NCBI GenBank assembly: GCA_963921335.3
Contig: CAWUFC020000002.1
Location: 992,001-1,056,000 of the forward strand
Reading direction: 5' to 3'
Origin: CAWUFC02 sp963921335
GTDB taxonomy: Bacteria; Pseudomonadota; Gammaproteobacteria; Pseudomonadales; Halieaceae
DNA length: 64,000 bases
Positions 33,765 through 42,916 of the stretch are shown one piece after another. The translations under genes and the position numbers were made by a program. The notes under the pieces are model-generated. The model was given only the letters and a program-made list of their open reading frames with translations, was not told where the DNA came from and did not search any database. Each line of letters opens with the position of its first letter. The first letter of the stretch is position 1.

Positions 33765-35249
33765 ACCGACAACCGGCGTGCCTTCAGGCACGTTGACTGT
33801 GCCCGGCAAGGTCCAGCTCGCCCACCAGGGATCGCTGCCATCAGGATTTACCGCACCGATAAAGGTGGTGCTGTCCAGGAAGCTTGCATCCGCCACAGAC
33901 TCAGGCAGAGCGGCGTTGATGGCGGCCCAGTCCAGCGGAGCAAGACCAGAGGCCTCGTCTGCCTGGGAAGCAGCGGTAGAATCCAGATCCGCAAAAACTG
34001 CTGCAATGGTGCCGTTATGCAGGTCTACATTTGCGCCTGAAAGTACGCCCTGGTCACCTGCGCCGGCGGCACAGTCCTGGATCCAGTTGTTAAGAACCAG
34101 CGCCGTACCCACGAGTGCCTCAGAGTCAGCGCCATCCACTTCCACACAGGCACTCAGCGGGGTGACATTGTCTTCTGGCACCGTGATCACAGTGTTGTGG
34201 AAAAAGCCGCCGGAGCCGGCCTTGAAGCGCATGATGTACTCGTCATCGTCAGCACGCTTGTCAGCAATCACCGTCACGTTGGCCAGTGTCGGCTTGGACA
34301 GGAACAGGTCTGTGCCCTGGGTGTCCATTTCAAAGGCTTCGCCCGACCCTTCAGGTGACTGGGAGACCAGAATGTACTGCAGGTTGCCCTGGTAACCTTC
34401 GTCCCAGTCCACCGAGTCATCAAGGTTGTTGGTAAACACACCGTACTTGAGGTTCACCGTACCGCCGTAGAACTCGATACCGTCGTCAGAGTTACCTTCG
34501 ATCTGCAGGTACTCGATGTTGGTTCCGGCACCCACACCATGCAGTGACAGGCCGTTAATCTCGTCGCCAGGCGCGAATTCGAAACCGCCCTCGGCGATGA
34601 TCACGTAGCGCAAGCTGCCGCTGTCATCGTTGGCATCGTAACCACCGAAAAAGCCGGATTCGCCTTCGCCATCGATGTTACATACCAGCCCATTGGGGTC
34701 ACATTCATTATGGGGACCAAAGCCACCGATCTGCAGGCCACCCCACTCGCCGGAGCCGTCGTAGCCTTCATCGTCCGAGCTGAAGATGATCGGCGCGGCA
34801 GCAGTGCCGTTGGCGAGAATTCGGCTACCACGCGTTACGATCATATTGGCAAAGGTGCCGGTCACGCCCTGCACTTCAACACCAGCTTCGATCGTCAGCG
34901 TGACATTCTGCAACGGGCTACCGTCGAGCAGGTTACCGTCTTCACCCAACTCACCATTCCCGTTACCGACCGTCACGGTACCGTCCATGATGTAAACCGG
35001 ACCAGCCACCAGGGTCAGATCATCGGAGATGGTCGCCGGCAGGGCACACTGGCCCTCGGTGATTTCGGTAGTGCCATCGGGGCATTCCTCCGGCTCAGGA
35101 CCGGGACCCGGGCCGGGATCGGTGCCACCGCCACCGTCTACATTAGTCGAGGCATCAATATTGATGACAGACTCATCGCCCTCAGAGCAACCGCCCAGGC
35201 CTACCAGCGCCCCGGTCGCGATGAGCGCCCATAAAAACTGCTTGTTCAT
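32469..35249 (-). CDS. Outer-surface lipoprotein with two tandem beta-helix-like copies
   Basis: 926 residues. A lipoprotein signal (MNKQFLWALIATGALVGLGGC) puts the lipidated Cys at residue 21; residues 22-55 are an acidic Gly/Pro linker (GGGGTDPGPGPGPEPEE). Two homologous copies follow, residues 56-495 and 496-926, each starting CP-(D/E)-GTTE and ending in PW-x2-WTLPGT. Each copy includes GVTGTFANMI(V/I)TRGS, PIIFSSDD(E/D)GYDGSGEWGGLQIGGF, DSVDWDEGYQGNLQYI and FKAGSGGFFH. Alternating hydrophobic strands suggest a right-handed beta-helix. Frequent Asp/Glu could bind calcium. The gene is 50 bp downstream of a TonB receptor gene; such lipoproteins are often its surface partner. Ligand unknown. 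Confidence 0.85.
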   Translation of the reverse strand: MNKQFLWALIATGALVGLGGCSEGDESVINIDASTNVDGGGGTDPGPGPGPEPEECPDGTTEITEGQCALPATISDDLTLVAGPVYIMDGTVTVGNGNGELGEDGNLLDGSPLQNVTLTIEAGVEVQGVTGTFANMIVTRGSRILANGTAAAPIIFSSDDEGYDGSGEWGGLQIGGFGPHNECDPNGLVCNIDGEGESGFFGGYDANDDSGSLRYVIIAEGGFEFAPGDEINGLSLHGVGAGTNIEYLQIEGNSDDGIEFYGGTVNLKYGVFTNNLDDSVDWDEGYQGNLQYILVSQSPEGSGEAFEMDTQGTDLFLSKPTLANVTVIADKRADDDEYIMRFKAGSGGFFHNTVITVPEDNVTPLSACVEVDGADSEALVGTALVLNNWIQDCAAGAGDQGVLSGANVDLHNGTIAAVFADLDSTAASQADEASGLAPLDWAAINAALPESVADASFLDSTTFIGAVNPDGSDPWWASWTLPGTVNVPEGTPVVGCPEGTTELSEGVCQLPGTIDADMNLTNNNEYIMEGTVTVGNGNGQIGEDGNLLDGTPVQNVTLTIQPGTEIKGVTGTFANMIITRGSTIEANGTASAPIIFSSDDDGYDGSGEWGGLQIGGFAPHNECPENGTVCNIDGEGESGFFGGYDPLDASGNLRYVIIAEGGFEFTPGDEINGLSLHGVGAGTNISFLQIEGNSDDGIEFYGGTANVKYGVFTNNLDDSVDWDEGYQGNLQYIIVKQSPEGSGEAFEMDTQGTDLFLSKPTVANLTIIADKREADDNYIINFKAGSGGFFHRAVVTVADGNNTPLDTCVNVDGEDSISLIGTALVLNDWIQDCAEGAGNHGSLSTVDLTAGAINVLEEDAALDDILASQAAGASGLAPIDWVEVNGTLPESVADPEFLDSTDFSGAVDPDGSNPWCAGWTLPGTLN
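33765..35084 (-). repeat. Tandem copy A of the lipoprotein domain
   Basis: First copy (440 codons), starting at the Cys of CPDGTTEITEG and ending near VPEGTPVVG. Paired with copy B in the same reading frame. Confidence 0.85.
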
Positions 35250-35298
35250 TGTCTCTACTCCCTAAGTAGAATGATGACCCGAGCGGGTCGGTTTGCTC

Positions 35299-38200
35299 TT
35301 AAAATTTCCAGTCGAACCCGACTCGGAAAGTGGTGCCTTTGTCGTACTTCTGGAAGGTGAGTCCACCCTGCGTGTACTCCACCGCCTCATCCAGAATGTT
35401 TTCGATTTTTGCGTTGATCTGCACGTGATCGTTGATGCTGTAGCGATACACCAGATTGATTTCGCCACGGGGCTCCTGAATCACATCCGGCGCACCGGAT
35501 ACACCGACATCCGCAATGGATTTGCCGGTCTGGTTAAACAGCAATGTCAGCTGATGGCCAGACGCGTCGTTGTCATAACCCAGCACCACGTTGGCAGTGT
35601 ATTCAGGCTGGCCCTGTAGCTCACGCGGGTCATCGTTCTCCTGAATAACCTCGGAGTCGATATAGGCCGCGTTAAAGGTGACAAACAGCGACTGGCTGTA
35701 GTCATCCGTCAGAATGAATTCCTTGCGCCCTTCTACTTCAACACCCATCAATTCAGCGGACTCGGCGTTGCGAAATGTTCTGGAGTTGCCAGCGGTGCCT
35801 GAAGCGGGCTGTACCACCCGCTCAATGGGCTTATCCATGTCTTTATAGAAGGCAGCAATCGAGAGATTGTCGGTTTCGTTGTCACCGAAGTACCACTCCC
35901 AGCGCAGGTCGACGTTAAAGATGTCCGAGATTTCGAGGAACGGGTTACCCCTTACGCGAAAGTTGAACTCGTTGTCATAGAAGGTCGCGTTGGCCGCCTC
36001 CTTGAAGTCAGGTCGTGCCACCGTTTGTGACACCGCGAAGCGCAGTTGCTGGTTATCCGAGTAAAACCAGTTGATACCCAATGCCGGGAGGATACTGTCT
36101 TCATCAATATTGGAAGTAACCGGACCCTGCTCGCCCTGCAACGAGAATGTGTTCGTGGTTTGGTCGTAGGTCTCGTAGCGCACACCACCCACCAGTTGCC
36201 AGGTGGCGTTGAAGGTGTGTTCGTACATGGCATAGACGCTGTTGTACTTGAGGTCGGCATCATAGCTGTCTGAAGCGAGGGTCTTGCTCTGGAAGGTAAA
36301 GCCGGTATTGGAGCTATCGGTAATACCACCACCAGGAGGCGCCTCCACCACACTGCCATCGGGCAGCTCAGTAATCACCTTTTCGCACTGCGGGCCCTGC
36401 ACAGTCCCCTCGCCTTCTCCGCAGACATACAGCACATCGGAAGCCAGCAGGTTTGGGGTAGCCAGGATATCCGTCAGTGACTGGTTAACGTTGAAGCCGT
36501 AAGTCACACTTTCAGAATCACGCTCCCTGTAAATCAGCTGCACACCGGCCTGAACTTTGGCAAAGGAGTCGCCGTTGTCGAAGAAATCCCAGGTCAGGTC
36601 GAAGGAGCCATCGTAGTTATCATCCTGCAGGTCGTCATAACGACGCAGGATCACACCCGGCTCGATGAAGAAGCCTTCCAGCGGAATACTCTGCTGATCA
36701 TTGGTCTCCCCGAAGTCGAAACCGTCTTTCAGCTCCTGGGCATTGGTCTGGGATTGAGAGGCGCGAAACTCCATCTCGCGGCGATCAGGGGCATAGCGAT
36801 CGGCGCGACTGACTGTGATCTGCCATTCACCAAAAAGGGTGCCGTCTTCATTCAGGAAGTGCGATCCCAGCAGCTGGGAAGATGCAAACTGGCGCTCTTC
36901 CCATTGGGTGGTTTGACGCACCACTGACTGGCGCTCGTCGCCCTCCTCACCTACAGATCGCTCGGTGGTGTCCTCGGTGACACGGGACACCATGTTGTTC
37001 CACTCGATCGTGTTATTACCGAAGTTCCAGCCCACAGACAGTAAACCATTCAACAGCACCTCGTTGGTGGCCTGGTTGAAGACAAAATTGTCGAGAAGCT
37101 GGGAGGTTGGCGTGTATGAGTTGCGCTCACCATTTGTGCGCTGGCTCCACTTGTTGCGGTAGTTCACCGCCGCATAAAAGCCCACTTCGTGTTCGCCAAC
37201 GTAAAACAGGTCGCCGTAGTCACCGCCAAGACGCACGTTCGGGGTGGCCTGTTCGATATCCAGGTCGAAGTCATCTTTGATCAGGATGCCGCCGAGACGA
37301 GTCAACTGGCCTGCAATATTGGTGTCAATAGGAACAATCTCACCGGTGGCCCCATCTTCAATAAAGCCGGCGTCCAGGGCCTCTGCGATGGTCTTGACCG
37401 AGATATCTTCTTTGCGGGAACCGTCATCCCAGCCTATGAAGTCAAAGTCGCCATCAATCGGGTCAACCGCCACGTCTTCCCCTGTGAGATCGGTCACGTA
37501 ACCCAGCGCGAAAGTGATGCGCCCCGCGCGCTCATCGGGAAATGTCTTGGTGTTAATGACCAGGTTGCCGCCAGTGGACTCACCGGGCATGCAGGGCAAA
37601 AAGGTTTTTTTCACGTCCAACTGGTTTACAAAGTTGGATGGAAACAGATCCAGGGGTACGGTTCGCCGCGACGGATTGGTCGACGGCATGGTCGCATTGT
37701 TCAGCGTTGAGGAGATATAGCGACCGCCAAGCCCACGAATAAAGACAAACTTGTCATCCTGAACCGAAATACCCGGGATTCGTACGACTGTCGCGGCCAC
37801 ATCGGAATCCGAGAATCGTGCCAGCATCTCAACATCCATGGTGTCCACGATATTGCTGGTATCGCGTTCACTCACTTCAAGATCACTGGGATCAAAGGTG
37901 GCCATCACGAAAACTTCTTCGATCTGGGGGGATTGGATCGCCACACCACCCTCAACCGCAGGCAGTACCAGCGCGGTGCCGCGAGTGACGCCACCGACCA
38001 CGCGGACCCGTGTAGACACATCCCCCACAGAGATACTGTATTCACCTCTAGGCAGCTCCGCCTCGGCCAGGCCTTCCGCATTGGTGGAAATCGCACCGGC
38101 ACCACCGGATATAGTGACCACCTGGTTGGCAGCGGGTGTGTTGCCTCGGCGCACTGAAATTTCCAGTTTGCCTTTGGGTGCATTGCGCCTGTCTATGGCG

Positions 38201-38538
38201 GTTTGAGCGGCTGCGTGCACATCCACTCGCGGTGATGCAGCGCTCGCCAGATCGGCGATGACATTAACCAACTGACCTGACCCGGATGAGAAGCGCGCAA
38301 CGCTGCTGAACCCGGTGGGGCCGGTAATCTGGACCACATGAGAGCCACCCGCAAGGTCTGCAAACAGTGAGCCATCGGCGCGGGTCGTGCCCACATCGAC
38401 ACCATCGACACTCACGCTTGCGCCGGCTACCGCGGATCCGTCTTTAAACACATAAAGCAGAAGTTCATCCTCTGCATACGCTGCCTGCGCCAGCATCAAT
38501 GACAGGGGAATGGGTAAGAGCCGAGTGGCTATCTTCAT
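35299..38538 (-). CDS. TonB-dependent receptor with N-terminal carboxypeptidase-like domains
   Basis: 1079 residues. Signal peptide MKIATRLLPIPLSLMLAQAAYA, then two Ig-like/carboxypeptidase-regulatory-type segments (LLLYVFKDGSAVAGASVSVDG; GKLEISVRRGNTPAANQVVTISGG). The plug domain begins near ETSNIVDTMDVEMLARFSDSD-like sequence and includes GLGGRYISSTLNNATMPSTNPSRRTVPLDLFPSNFVNQL (parts). The barrel ends with the standard aromatic C-terminus FRVGFDWKF. This architecture is seen in Oar-like and phosphate- or polymer-linked receptors. The duplicated lipoprotein gene follows 49 bp downstream and a TPR/oxygenase gene lies upstream on the same strand, so the three probably work together. Confidence 0.93.
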   Translation of the reverse strand: MKIATRLLPIPLSLMLAQAAYAEDELLLYVFKDGSAVAGASVSVDGVDVGTTRADGSLFADLAGGSHVVQITGPTGFSSVARFSSGSGQLVNVIADLASAASPRVDVHAAAQTAIDRRNAPKGKLEISVRRGNTPAANQVVTISGGAGAISTNAEGLAEAELPRGEYSISVGDVSTRVRVVGGVTRGTALVLPAVEGGVAIQSPQIEEVFVMATFDPSDLEVSERDTSNIVDTMDVEMLARFSDSDVAATVVRIPGISVQDDKFVFIRGLGGRYISSTLNNATMPSTNPSRRTVPLDLFPSNFVNQLDVKKTFLPCMPGESTGGNLVINTKTFPDERAGRITFALGYVTDLTGEDVAVDPIDGDFDFIGWDDGSRKEDISVKTIAEALDAGFIEDGATGEIVPIDTNIAGQLTRLGGILIKDDFDLDIEQATPNVRLGGDYGDLFYVGEHEVGFYAAVNYRNKWSQRTNGERNSYTPTSQLLDNFVFNQATNEVLLNGLLSVGWNFGNNTIEWNNMVSRVTEDTTERSVGEEGDERQSVVRQTTQWEERQFASSQLLGSHFLNEDGTLFGEWQITVSRADRYAPDRREMEFRASQSQTNAQELKDGFDFGETNDQQSIPLEGFFIEPGVILRRYDDLQDDNYDGSFDLTWDFFDNGDSFAKVQAGVQLIYRERDSESVTYGFNVNQSLTDILATPNLLASDVLYVCGEGEGTVQGPQCEKVITELPDGSVVEAPPGGGITDSSNTGFTFQSKTLASDSYDADLKYNSVYAMYEHTFNATWQLVGGVRYETYDQTTNTFSLQGEQGPVTSNIDEDSILPALGINWFYSDNQQLRFAVSQTVARPDFKEAANATFYDNEFNFRVRGNPFLEISDIFNVDLRWEWYFGDNETDNLSIAAFYKDMDKPIERVVQPASGTAGNSRTFRNAESAELMGVEVEGRKEFILTDDYSQSLFVTFNAAYIDSEVIQENDDPRELQGQPEYTANVVLGYDNDASGHQLTLLFNQTGKSIADVGVSGAPDVIQEPRGEINLVYRYSINDHVQINAKIENILDEAVEYTQGGLTFQKYDKGTTFRVGFDWKF

Positions 38539-38697
38539 GGTGTATGGGCCTTGTAAAGTCGTTCGGAAGAACCTGTAACGAGGCCGATACTAGAGACGCA
38601 ATATGAACAATAAGTGACTCGCTTGTGAAGAAACTGTTACAAGCAGAAGACAGTGGATAACCACATGGGAGGCGGAATTTGGCTGGGAAGCGCGCCC

Positions 38698-40227
38698 TCA
38701 GGGCGAGGTAATATCCTCTCGCTGGCCATAGAGCATGGTCAGGTTGAGACGCCGATTTTCAAAACCTTCGGCAAAATCGATATCGTCAGTGCGATGAAAC
38801 AGATCGGATCGGAACACCAGGGCACGATTCTTACGGAAAGGAAAACGCACTGGCCGTGCACCGCTGCTGTCGAGGAAGTCACGAATCGCCGCCTCGTCGG
38901 TGTTGAGCTTGCGAAAGTTCCAATCCACCGGCGGCGTTTTGTCCCACACCAACAGGCCGCCGGACTCGGGCTGCAGGTTCGCCGCATCAGGGCTTAGCCA
39001 ATAGTTGACGTTTACCGCCGCAGTATCGGCATGCAGCTTGATACCCCCGTGATGGCGATCGTGGGAGTAGCCCCACATATTGCGCCACACATGTCCACCC
39101 AGGATACGTGGCAGCGCTTCCTTCATCTCGATGGCCAGTTGGAACAGCAGCGGGCAATAAAATCCGTCCTGCAGATAGGCGCCCAGGTAACCCGGTTTCA
39201 GGTTGTACCAAAAGGTGTTGCTGCGGCAAAAGCGGCGCACCGCCTGCAGCGCTTCCGCGGTCATGACGGAATCAATCGCAACCACTGGCAAAGGCCCCTC
39301 AAAAAATTCGGCTTCAATGGCCGCGAAATCCAGGTCTGGGTTGAGCACCCTCTCGAGCCGGGGCTCTTCGTGACGAATCAAAGGCTGAAAGGCCGCGTGC
39401 TGCACTCCGGCTGGTGACTTTTCATCAATCACCAGCTGACCCTGCAGCCAGGCCTCGCTGTCTCGCAGCGTTTGCAGCTCATGCGAATCGACCATGCCGC
39501 GCCAATCTTCTGCGACGCCGGAAATACCCTCATGACCATTCTCTGCCAACCAGGCCAGTTGCTCCGCATCGTGCACAAACTTGTGCGGCGGCATAGCCAC
39601 GGGCAACTGCACGCCATCGCCGTGGAGAATCTCCCGGCAGCGCCGCAGAGCCTCAGCGGCCTGTTCATGATCTCCCATTGCGACATGGCTGATGGCGGCA
39701 TTAAACCAGGCAAAATGAAAATTCGGATCCCGATCTGCGCTGCGCGCAAAGAGCTCCAGCGATTCAGGGTACCGGCGCAGCTTTTGGTGCACCATACCCA
39801 TATAAAACAGAGCCTGAACATGATCGGCATCAAGGGTTAGCGCCTCCTGAAGGGCTTGTTCAGCGACCTGCAGCTGCATTTGCTCCAGTCGCATACGCCC
39901 AATATTACAAAACGCATTGGCATCTTCAGGCAGTTGCTCGAGCACCTGTTCATAAACCGAGATAGAGGCGTCCCAGTCCTCATCCTCCGACAGCACGAAG
40001 CCCTCGTCCTTCAGCCAGCGAATATTGTCCGGCTCGAGCTTGTAAAGACGCCGGTACAAATCAGCCGCGCCCTGCCAGTCCTCTTCTGTCTCGAACTGCT
40101 GGGCGGAGCGGGACAGTCGCTCTATCTCTCTTTGTACATTGCCGGTTGACGCAGGTGCGGACGGCTCTTTGGATTGTTCGACAATCGCCTCGGCTGTATG
40201 GAACAGGCTTTTCAGTTTCTTGAACAT
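38698..40227 (-). CDS. TPR protein with C-terminal 2OG-Fe(II) oxygenase domain
   Basis: 509 residues from ATG 40227. Residues ~30-215 are TPR repeats (AADLYRRLYKLEPDNIRWL; AISVYEQVLEQLPEDANAF-like; AEQALQEALTLDADHVQALFYMG; ESLELFARSADRDPNFHFAWFN). The C-terminal ~180 residues form a prolyl-4-hydroxylase-like jelly roll with the iron triad His-x-Asp in LHADTAAVNVNYWL, distal His in DLFHRTDD and the 2-oxoglutarate Arg in RRLNLT. Such genes commonly sit beside TonB receptors in marine gammaproteobacteria with unproven roles. Here it precedes the TonB receptor/lipoprotein pair by 159 bp, so it may be in the same regulon or operon. Confidence 0.82.
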   Translation of the reverse strand: MFKKLKSLFHTAEAIVEQSKEPSAPASTGNVQREIERLSRSAQQFETEEDWQGAADLYRRLYKLEPDNIRWLKDEGFVLSEDEDWDASISVYEQVLEQLPEDANAFCNIGRMRLEQMQLQVAEQALQEALTLDADHVQALFYMGMVHQKLRRYPESLELFARSADRDPNFHFAWFNAAISHVAMGDHEQAAEALRRCREILHGDGVQLPVAMPPHKFVHDAEQLAWLAENGHEGISGVAEDWRGMVDSHELQTLRDSEAWLQGQLVIDEKSPAGVQHAAFQPLIRHEEPRLERVLNPDLDFAAIEAEFFEGPLPVVAIDSVMTAEALQAVRRFCRSNTFWYNLKPGYLGAYLQDGFYCPLLFQLAIEMKEALPRILGGHVWRNMWGYSHDRHHGGIKLHADTAAVNVNYWLSPDAANLQPESGGLLVWDKTPPVDWNFRKLNTDEAAIRDFLDSSGARPVRFPFRKNRALVFRSDLFHRTDDIDFAEGFENRRLNLTMLYGQREDITSP

Positions 40228-40321
40228 CACACCATCATAATGGCAGTGCTGAGGGACTGGCTAGTGGCTCGGCAGTAGTCTATGGTTGCAGGTGCAATAA
40301 AGCTTTCTGTATGGCATTTCT

Positions 40322-42115
40322 ATGTTTCGATCTTCCTTGCTGCCCGCGCTTTTGCTGGTAGCCACTAGCTTGTCCACCCCCTCTTCAATTGCGGCCAATG
40401 AGCTGGACCTGGGCCCCGGCGGCAGACCCGTCGATGCCAACTGGTCGCGCAGCCCGGTGTATGGGCGCAACGGTATCGCTGCCACTGCGCACCCATTAGC
40501 CAGCCAGGTCGCCATTGACATTCTCAAGCAGGGCGGCAGTGCCGTCGATGCAGCCATCGCCGCCAATGCCGCCCTCGGTCTGATGGAGCCGGTTGGCAAT
40601 GGTATCGGCGGCGACCTGTTCGCCATTATTTGGGATCCGGAGAAAAAGGAACTCGTCGGCTATAACGGCTCTGGCCGATCACCCCTTGGGCGAACCCGCC
40701 AGCAGCTGCTGGAACGTATAGAGGACATGAAAGCTACGGGGCAGCTACCGAAAGATTTTGAGGGTATTCCACCTCTGGGCAGCCTGCCGGTCACTGTGCC
40801 TGGCACGGTGGATGGCTGGTTCGCCATGCATGAACGCTATGGCAAGCTCAGCATGGGCCAGGTGCTTAAGCCCACCGTGGTCTACGCCAGGGAAGGACAT
40901 CCCGTCACCCCCGTCATCGCCGCCGCATTTCAACGCAACCTCGCCGCTTTTGAACGTTTCCAGGGCATGATGGAAGAGTTCGACAATGCCCGTGCCACCT
41001 GGTTCAGCAAAGGCGCACCTGCCGCGGGGGACATCTTTCGGAACCCTGACCTCGCTGACACCCTAGAGCTGATTGGTAAAGAGGGACGCGACGCTTTTTA
41101 CAAGGGCGAGATCGCTAAAACTATCGATGCCTACATGCAGCGTATTCATGGCGGCCTGCGCTACGAGGACCTGGCTGCACACCAGGGCGAGTGGGTTGAA
41201 CCGGGCAGCGTCAACTACCGCGGCTACGAGGTGTTTGAACTGCCGCCCAATGGGCAGGGGTTCGCGGCCCTGCAGATGCTGAACATGCTCAAACATGTGG
41301 ATCTCACCCAATGGTCGCGCGGCTCCGCCGAGGTCTTTCACTACATGGTAGAGGCTAAACGGCTGGCCTTTGAAGACGTGGCTCGCTTCTATGCCGACCC
41401 GGCATTCGTCGATCTGGACTATGAGCTGTTACTCAGCGATGAGTACGGCAAAAAGCGCTTCGCGCAAATTAACCCGAGGAAGGCCAGCAAAAAACTGGAA
41501 CCCAGGGACACCCTGATTGAGAAGTCTGGCGACACCACTTACCTGACCGTGGCAGACAGCGAAGGCATGATGGTGTCACTGATTCAATCCAACTACCGGG
41601 GTATGGGCAGCGGCCTGGTACCGGACGGGCTGGGTTTCATGTTACAGGACCGCGGTGAACTGTTTTCGCTGGATCCGGCACATCCCAATAGCTATGAACC
41701 GGGCAAACGCCCTTTTCATACCATTATTCCAGCCTTTGTCATGAAAGACGGCAAGCCGCTGATGAGTTTTGGCCTGATGGGAGGTGCCATGCAACCCCAA
41801 GGGCATGTGCAGGTGCTGGTCAACATTATCGACTACGGCATGAATCTGCAGCAGGCCGGTGACGCGGCGCGGTTTATGCATTCCGGCGGTCGTCAGCCCA
41901 CCAGCATTGATGAGGACGCACTCGGCACTCTCTACCTGGAACCGGGCGTACCTCAGGAAACTGTCAAACGCCTGAAAAAAATGGGCCGCCAGCCTGAAGT
42001 ACAAGATGATGGCGGGGTATTTGGTGGTTACCAGGCAATCCTGCGCAATCCCGAGACCGGCGTGTACACCGGTGCAACAGAGATGCGCAAGGATGGCACG
42101 GTGGCTGCCTACTAG
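40322..42115 (+). CDS. Gamma-glutamyltransferase-family Ntn hydrolase
   Basis: 597 residues with a signal peptide (MFRSSLLPALLLVATSLSTPSSIAA), so periplasmic. The family start is GRNGIAATAHPLASQVAIDILKQGGSAVDAAIAAN (parts), with EPVGNGIGGDLFAIIWD. Autocleavage would occur before Thr405 in GDTTYLTVADSEG, creating the small subunit. The oxyanion Gly-Gly and SNYRGMGSGLVP region follow. GGTs hydrolyse glutathione or other gamma-glutamyl amides; YwrD-like and acylase-like members of the family are also common, and the substitution TTY for TTH and the lack of the strict lid region make those possible. Its end overlaps the convergent ompW gene by 4 bp. Confidence 0.9.
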   Translation: MFRSSLLPALLLVATSLSTPSSIAANELDLGPGGRPVDANWSRSPVYGRNGIAATAHPLASQVAIDILKQGGSAVDAAIAANAALGLMEPVGNGIGGDLFAIIWDPEKKELVGYNGSGRSPLGRTRQQLLERIEDMKATGQLPKDFEGIPPLGSLPVTVPGTVDGWFAMHERYGKLSMGQVLKPTVVYAREGHPVTPVIAAAFQRNLAAFERFQGMMEEFDNARATWFSKGAPAAGDIFRNPDLADTLELIGKEGRDAFYKGEIAKTIDAYMQRIHGGLRYEDLAAHQGEWVEPGSVNYRGYEVFELPPNGQGFAALQMLNMLKHVDLTQWSRGSAEVFHYMVEAKRLAFEDVARFYADPAFVDLDYELLLSDEYGKKRFAQINPRKASKKLEPRDTLIEKSGDTTYLTVADSEGMMVSLIQSNYRGMGSGLVPDGLGFMLQDRGELFSLDPAHPNSYEPGKRPFHTIIPAFVMKDGKPLMSFGLMGGAMQPQGHVQVLVNIIDYGMNLQQAGDAARFMHSGGRQPTSIDEDALGTLYLEPGVPQETVKRLKKMGRQPEVQDDGGVFGGYQAILRNPETGVYTGATEMRKDGTVAAY

Positions 42116-42819
42116 AACTTGTAGGCGACACCCAGCATGTAGACCCAGGGATCCAGGTCCACGTCGAACTTAACATCACCCAATGCGGTGCCGATGGTCG
42201 CGGTGGTACCAATGTCGATCCACCAGATGCCTGCGTTGACTGCCCACTTCTCGCTGACGGGAATATCCACGCCCGCCTGTACAGCCAACCCCCATGAATC
42301 CTTGAGATCGAGACTGGCAGGCACCGGGTCAGTGGAACCGGTCACCGGCTCGGTGATGATACCCAGGGCGGCTTCCAGTTCAGGATCCACATCTTCGTCA
42401 AAGAAGCCGGTGTAGTTCACACCCAGCCCCAGGTAGGGCTGCCAGCCATCAGAACCACCGCGCGGGTACCACTGGACAGTGATTGTCGGCGGTAGATGCT
42501 TGGTGGAGCCTGCGGCTATATCGACGCCCTTGACGGTGATGTCATGCTCGAAAGGCGTGGCTGCGAGCAGTGAAATCCCCCACTTATCGCGGAACATATA
42601 GGTACCGGTGATACCGAGCTGGGTATCATCGTCCACATCAACGCCATCCAGGGTGACCAGGCCAGCGATATCGATGGGGTCGCTACTGACGTCCGGGTCT
42701 ACATTGGCGAGACCAAAGCGGATGATCCAGTCACCCTGGTCAGCCTGTACCGGCGCAGCCAGCACCGCAGCCAAAGCCGGAATGGAAAGTGCGGAAAGTT
42801 TCTTGCTCGTGCTTAACAT
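42112..42819 (-). CDS. ompW: OmpW-family outer membrane protein
   Basis: 235 residues: signal peptide (MLSTSKKLSALSIPALAAVLAAPVQA), then an eight-strand barrel with the OmpW hallmarks GDWIIRFGLANVDPD, LGITGTYMFRDKWGISLLAATPFEHDI, LPPTITVQWYPRGGSDGWQPYLGLGVNYTGFFDE and the end WVYMLGVAYKF. OmpW forms a narrow hydrophobic channel for small apolar molecules and is linked to anaerobic and stress responses. An FNR/ANR-like site lies 62 bp upstream. Acidic loops (DVDDDTQ) are longer than in E. coli OmpW. Confidence 0.95.
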   Translation of the reverse strand: MLSTSKKLSALSIPALAAVLAAPVQADQGDWIIRFGLANVDPDVSSDPIDIAGLVTLDGVDVDDDTQLGITGTYMFRDKWGISLLAATPFEHDITVKGVDIAAGSTKHLPPTITVQWYPRGGSDGWQPYLGLGVNYTGFFDEDVDPELEAALGIITEPVTGSTDPVPASLDLKDSWGLAVQAGVDIPVSEKWAVNAGIWWIDIGTTATIGTALGDVKFDVDLDPWVYMLGVAYKF

Positions 42820-42880
42820 GTGTGTGCCCCCTAATGGCTTATTGGTGCAGCCGTGTTAGCGGCGCGAGCCTTGCCTGCCC

Positions 42881-42894
42881 TTGATGTCGGTCAA
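42881..42894. promoter_or_regulatory. FNR/ANR-type binding site upstream of ompW
   Basis: TTGATGTCGGTCAA matches the FNR/ANR consensus TTGAT-n4-ATCAA at nine of ten positions. It lies 62-75 bp before the ompW start, so a promoter with the site near -41 would begin ~25 bp before the start codon; a weak TAACAC sits at the matching -10 position. Regulation of ompW by FNR or ANR is established in other gammaproteobacteria. Confidence 0.6.
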
Positions 42895-42916
42895 GTGCAG
42901 GCACATTCAGTGGCGA

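Noticed and set aside
32400..34040. Long plus-strand frame (546 codons) opposite the lipoprotein gene
   Set aside because: It is antisense to an intact, duplicated lipoprotein with signal and terminator; the long open frame is caused by the GC-rich codon pattern and repeats.
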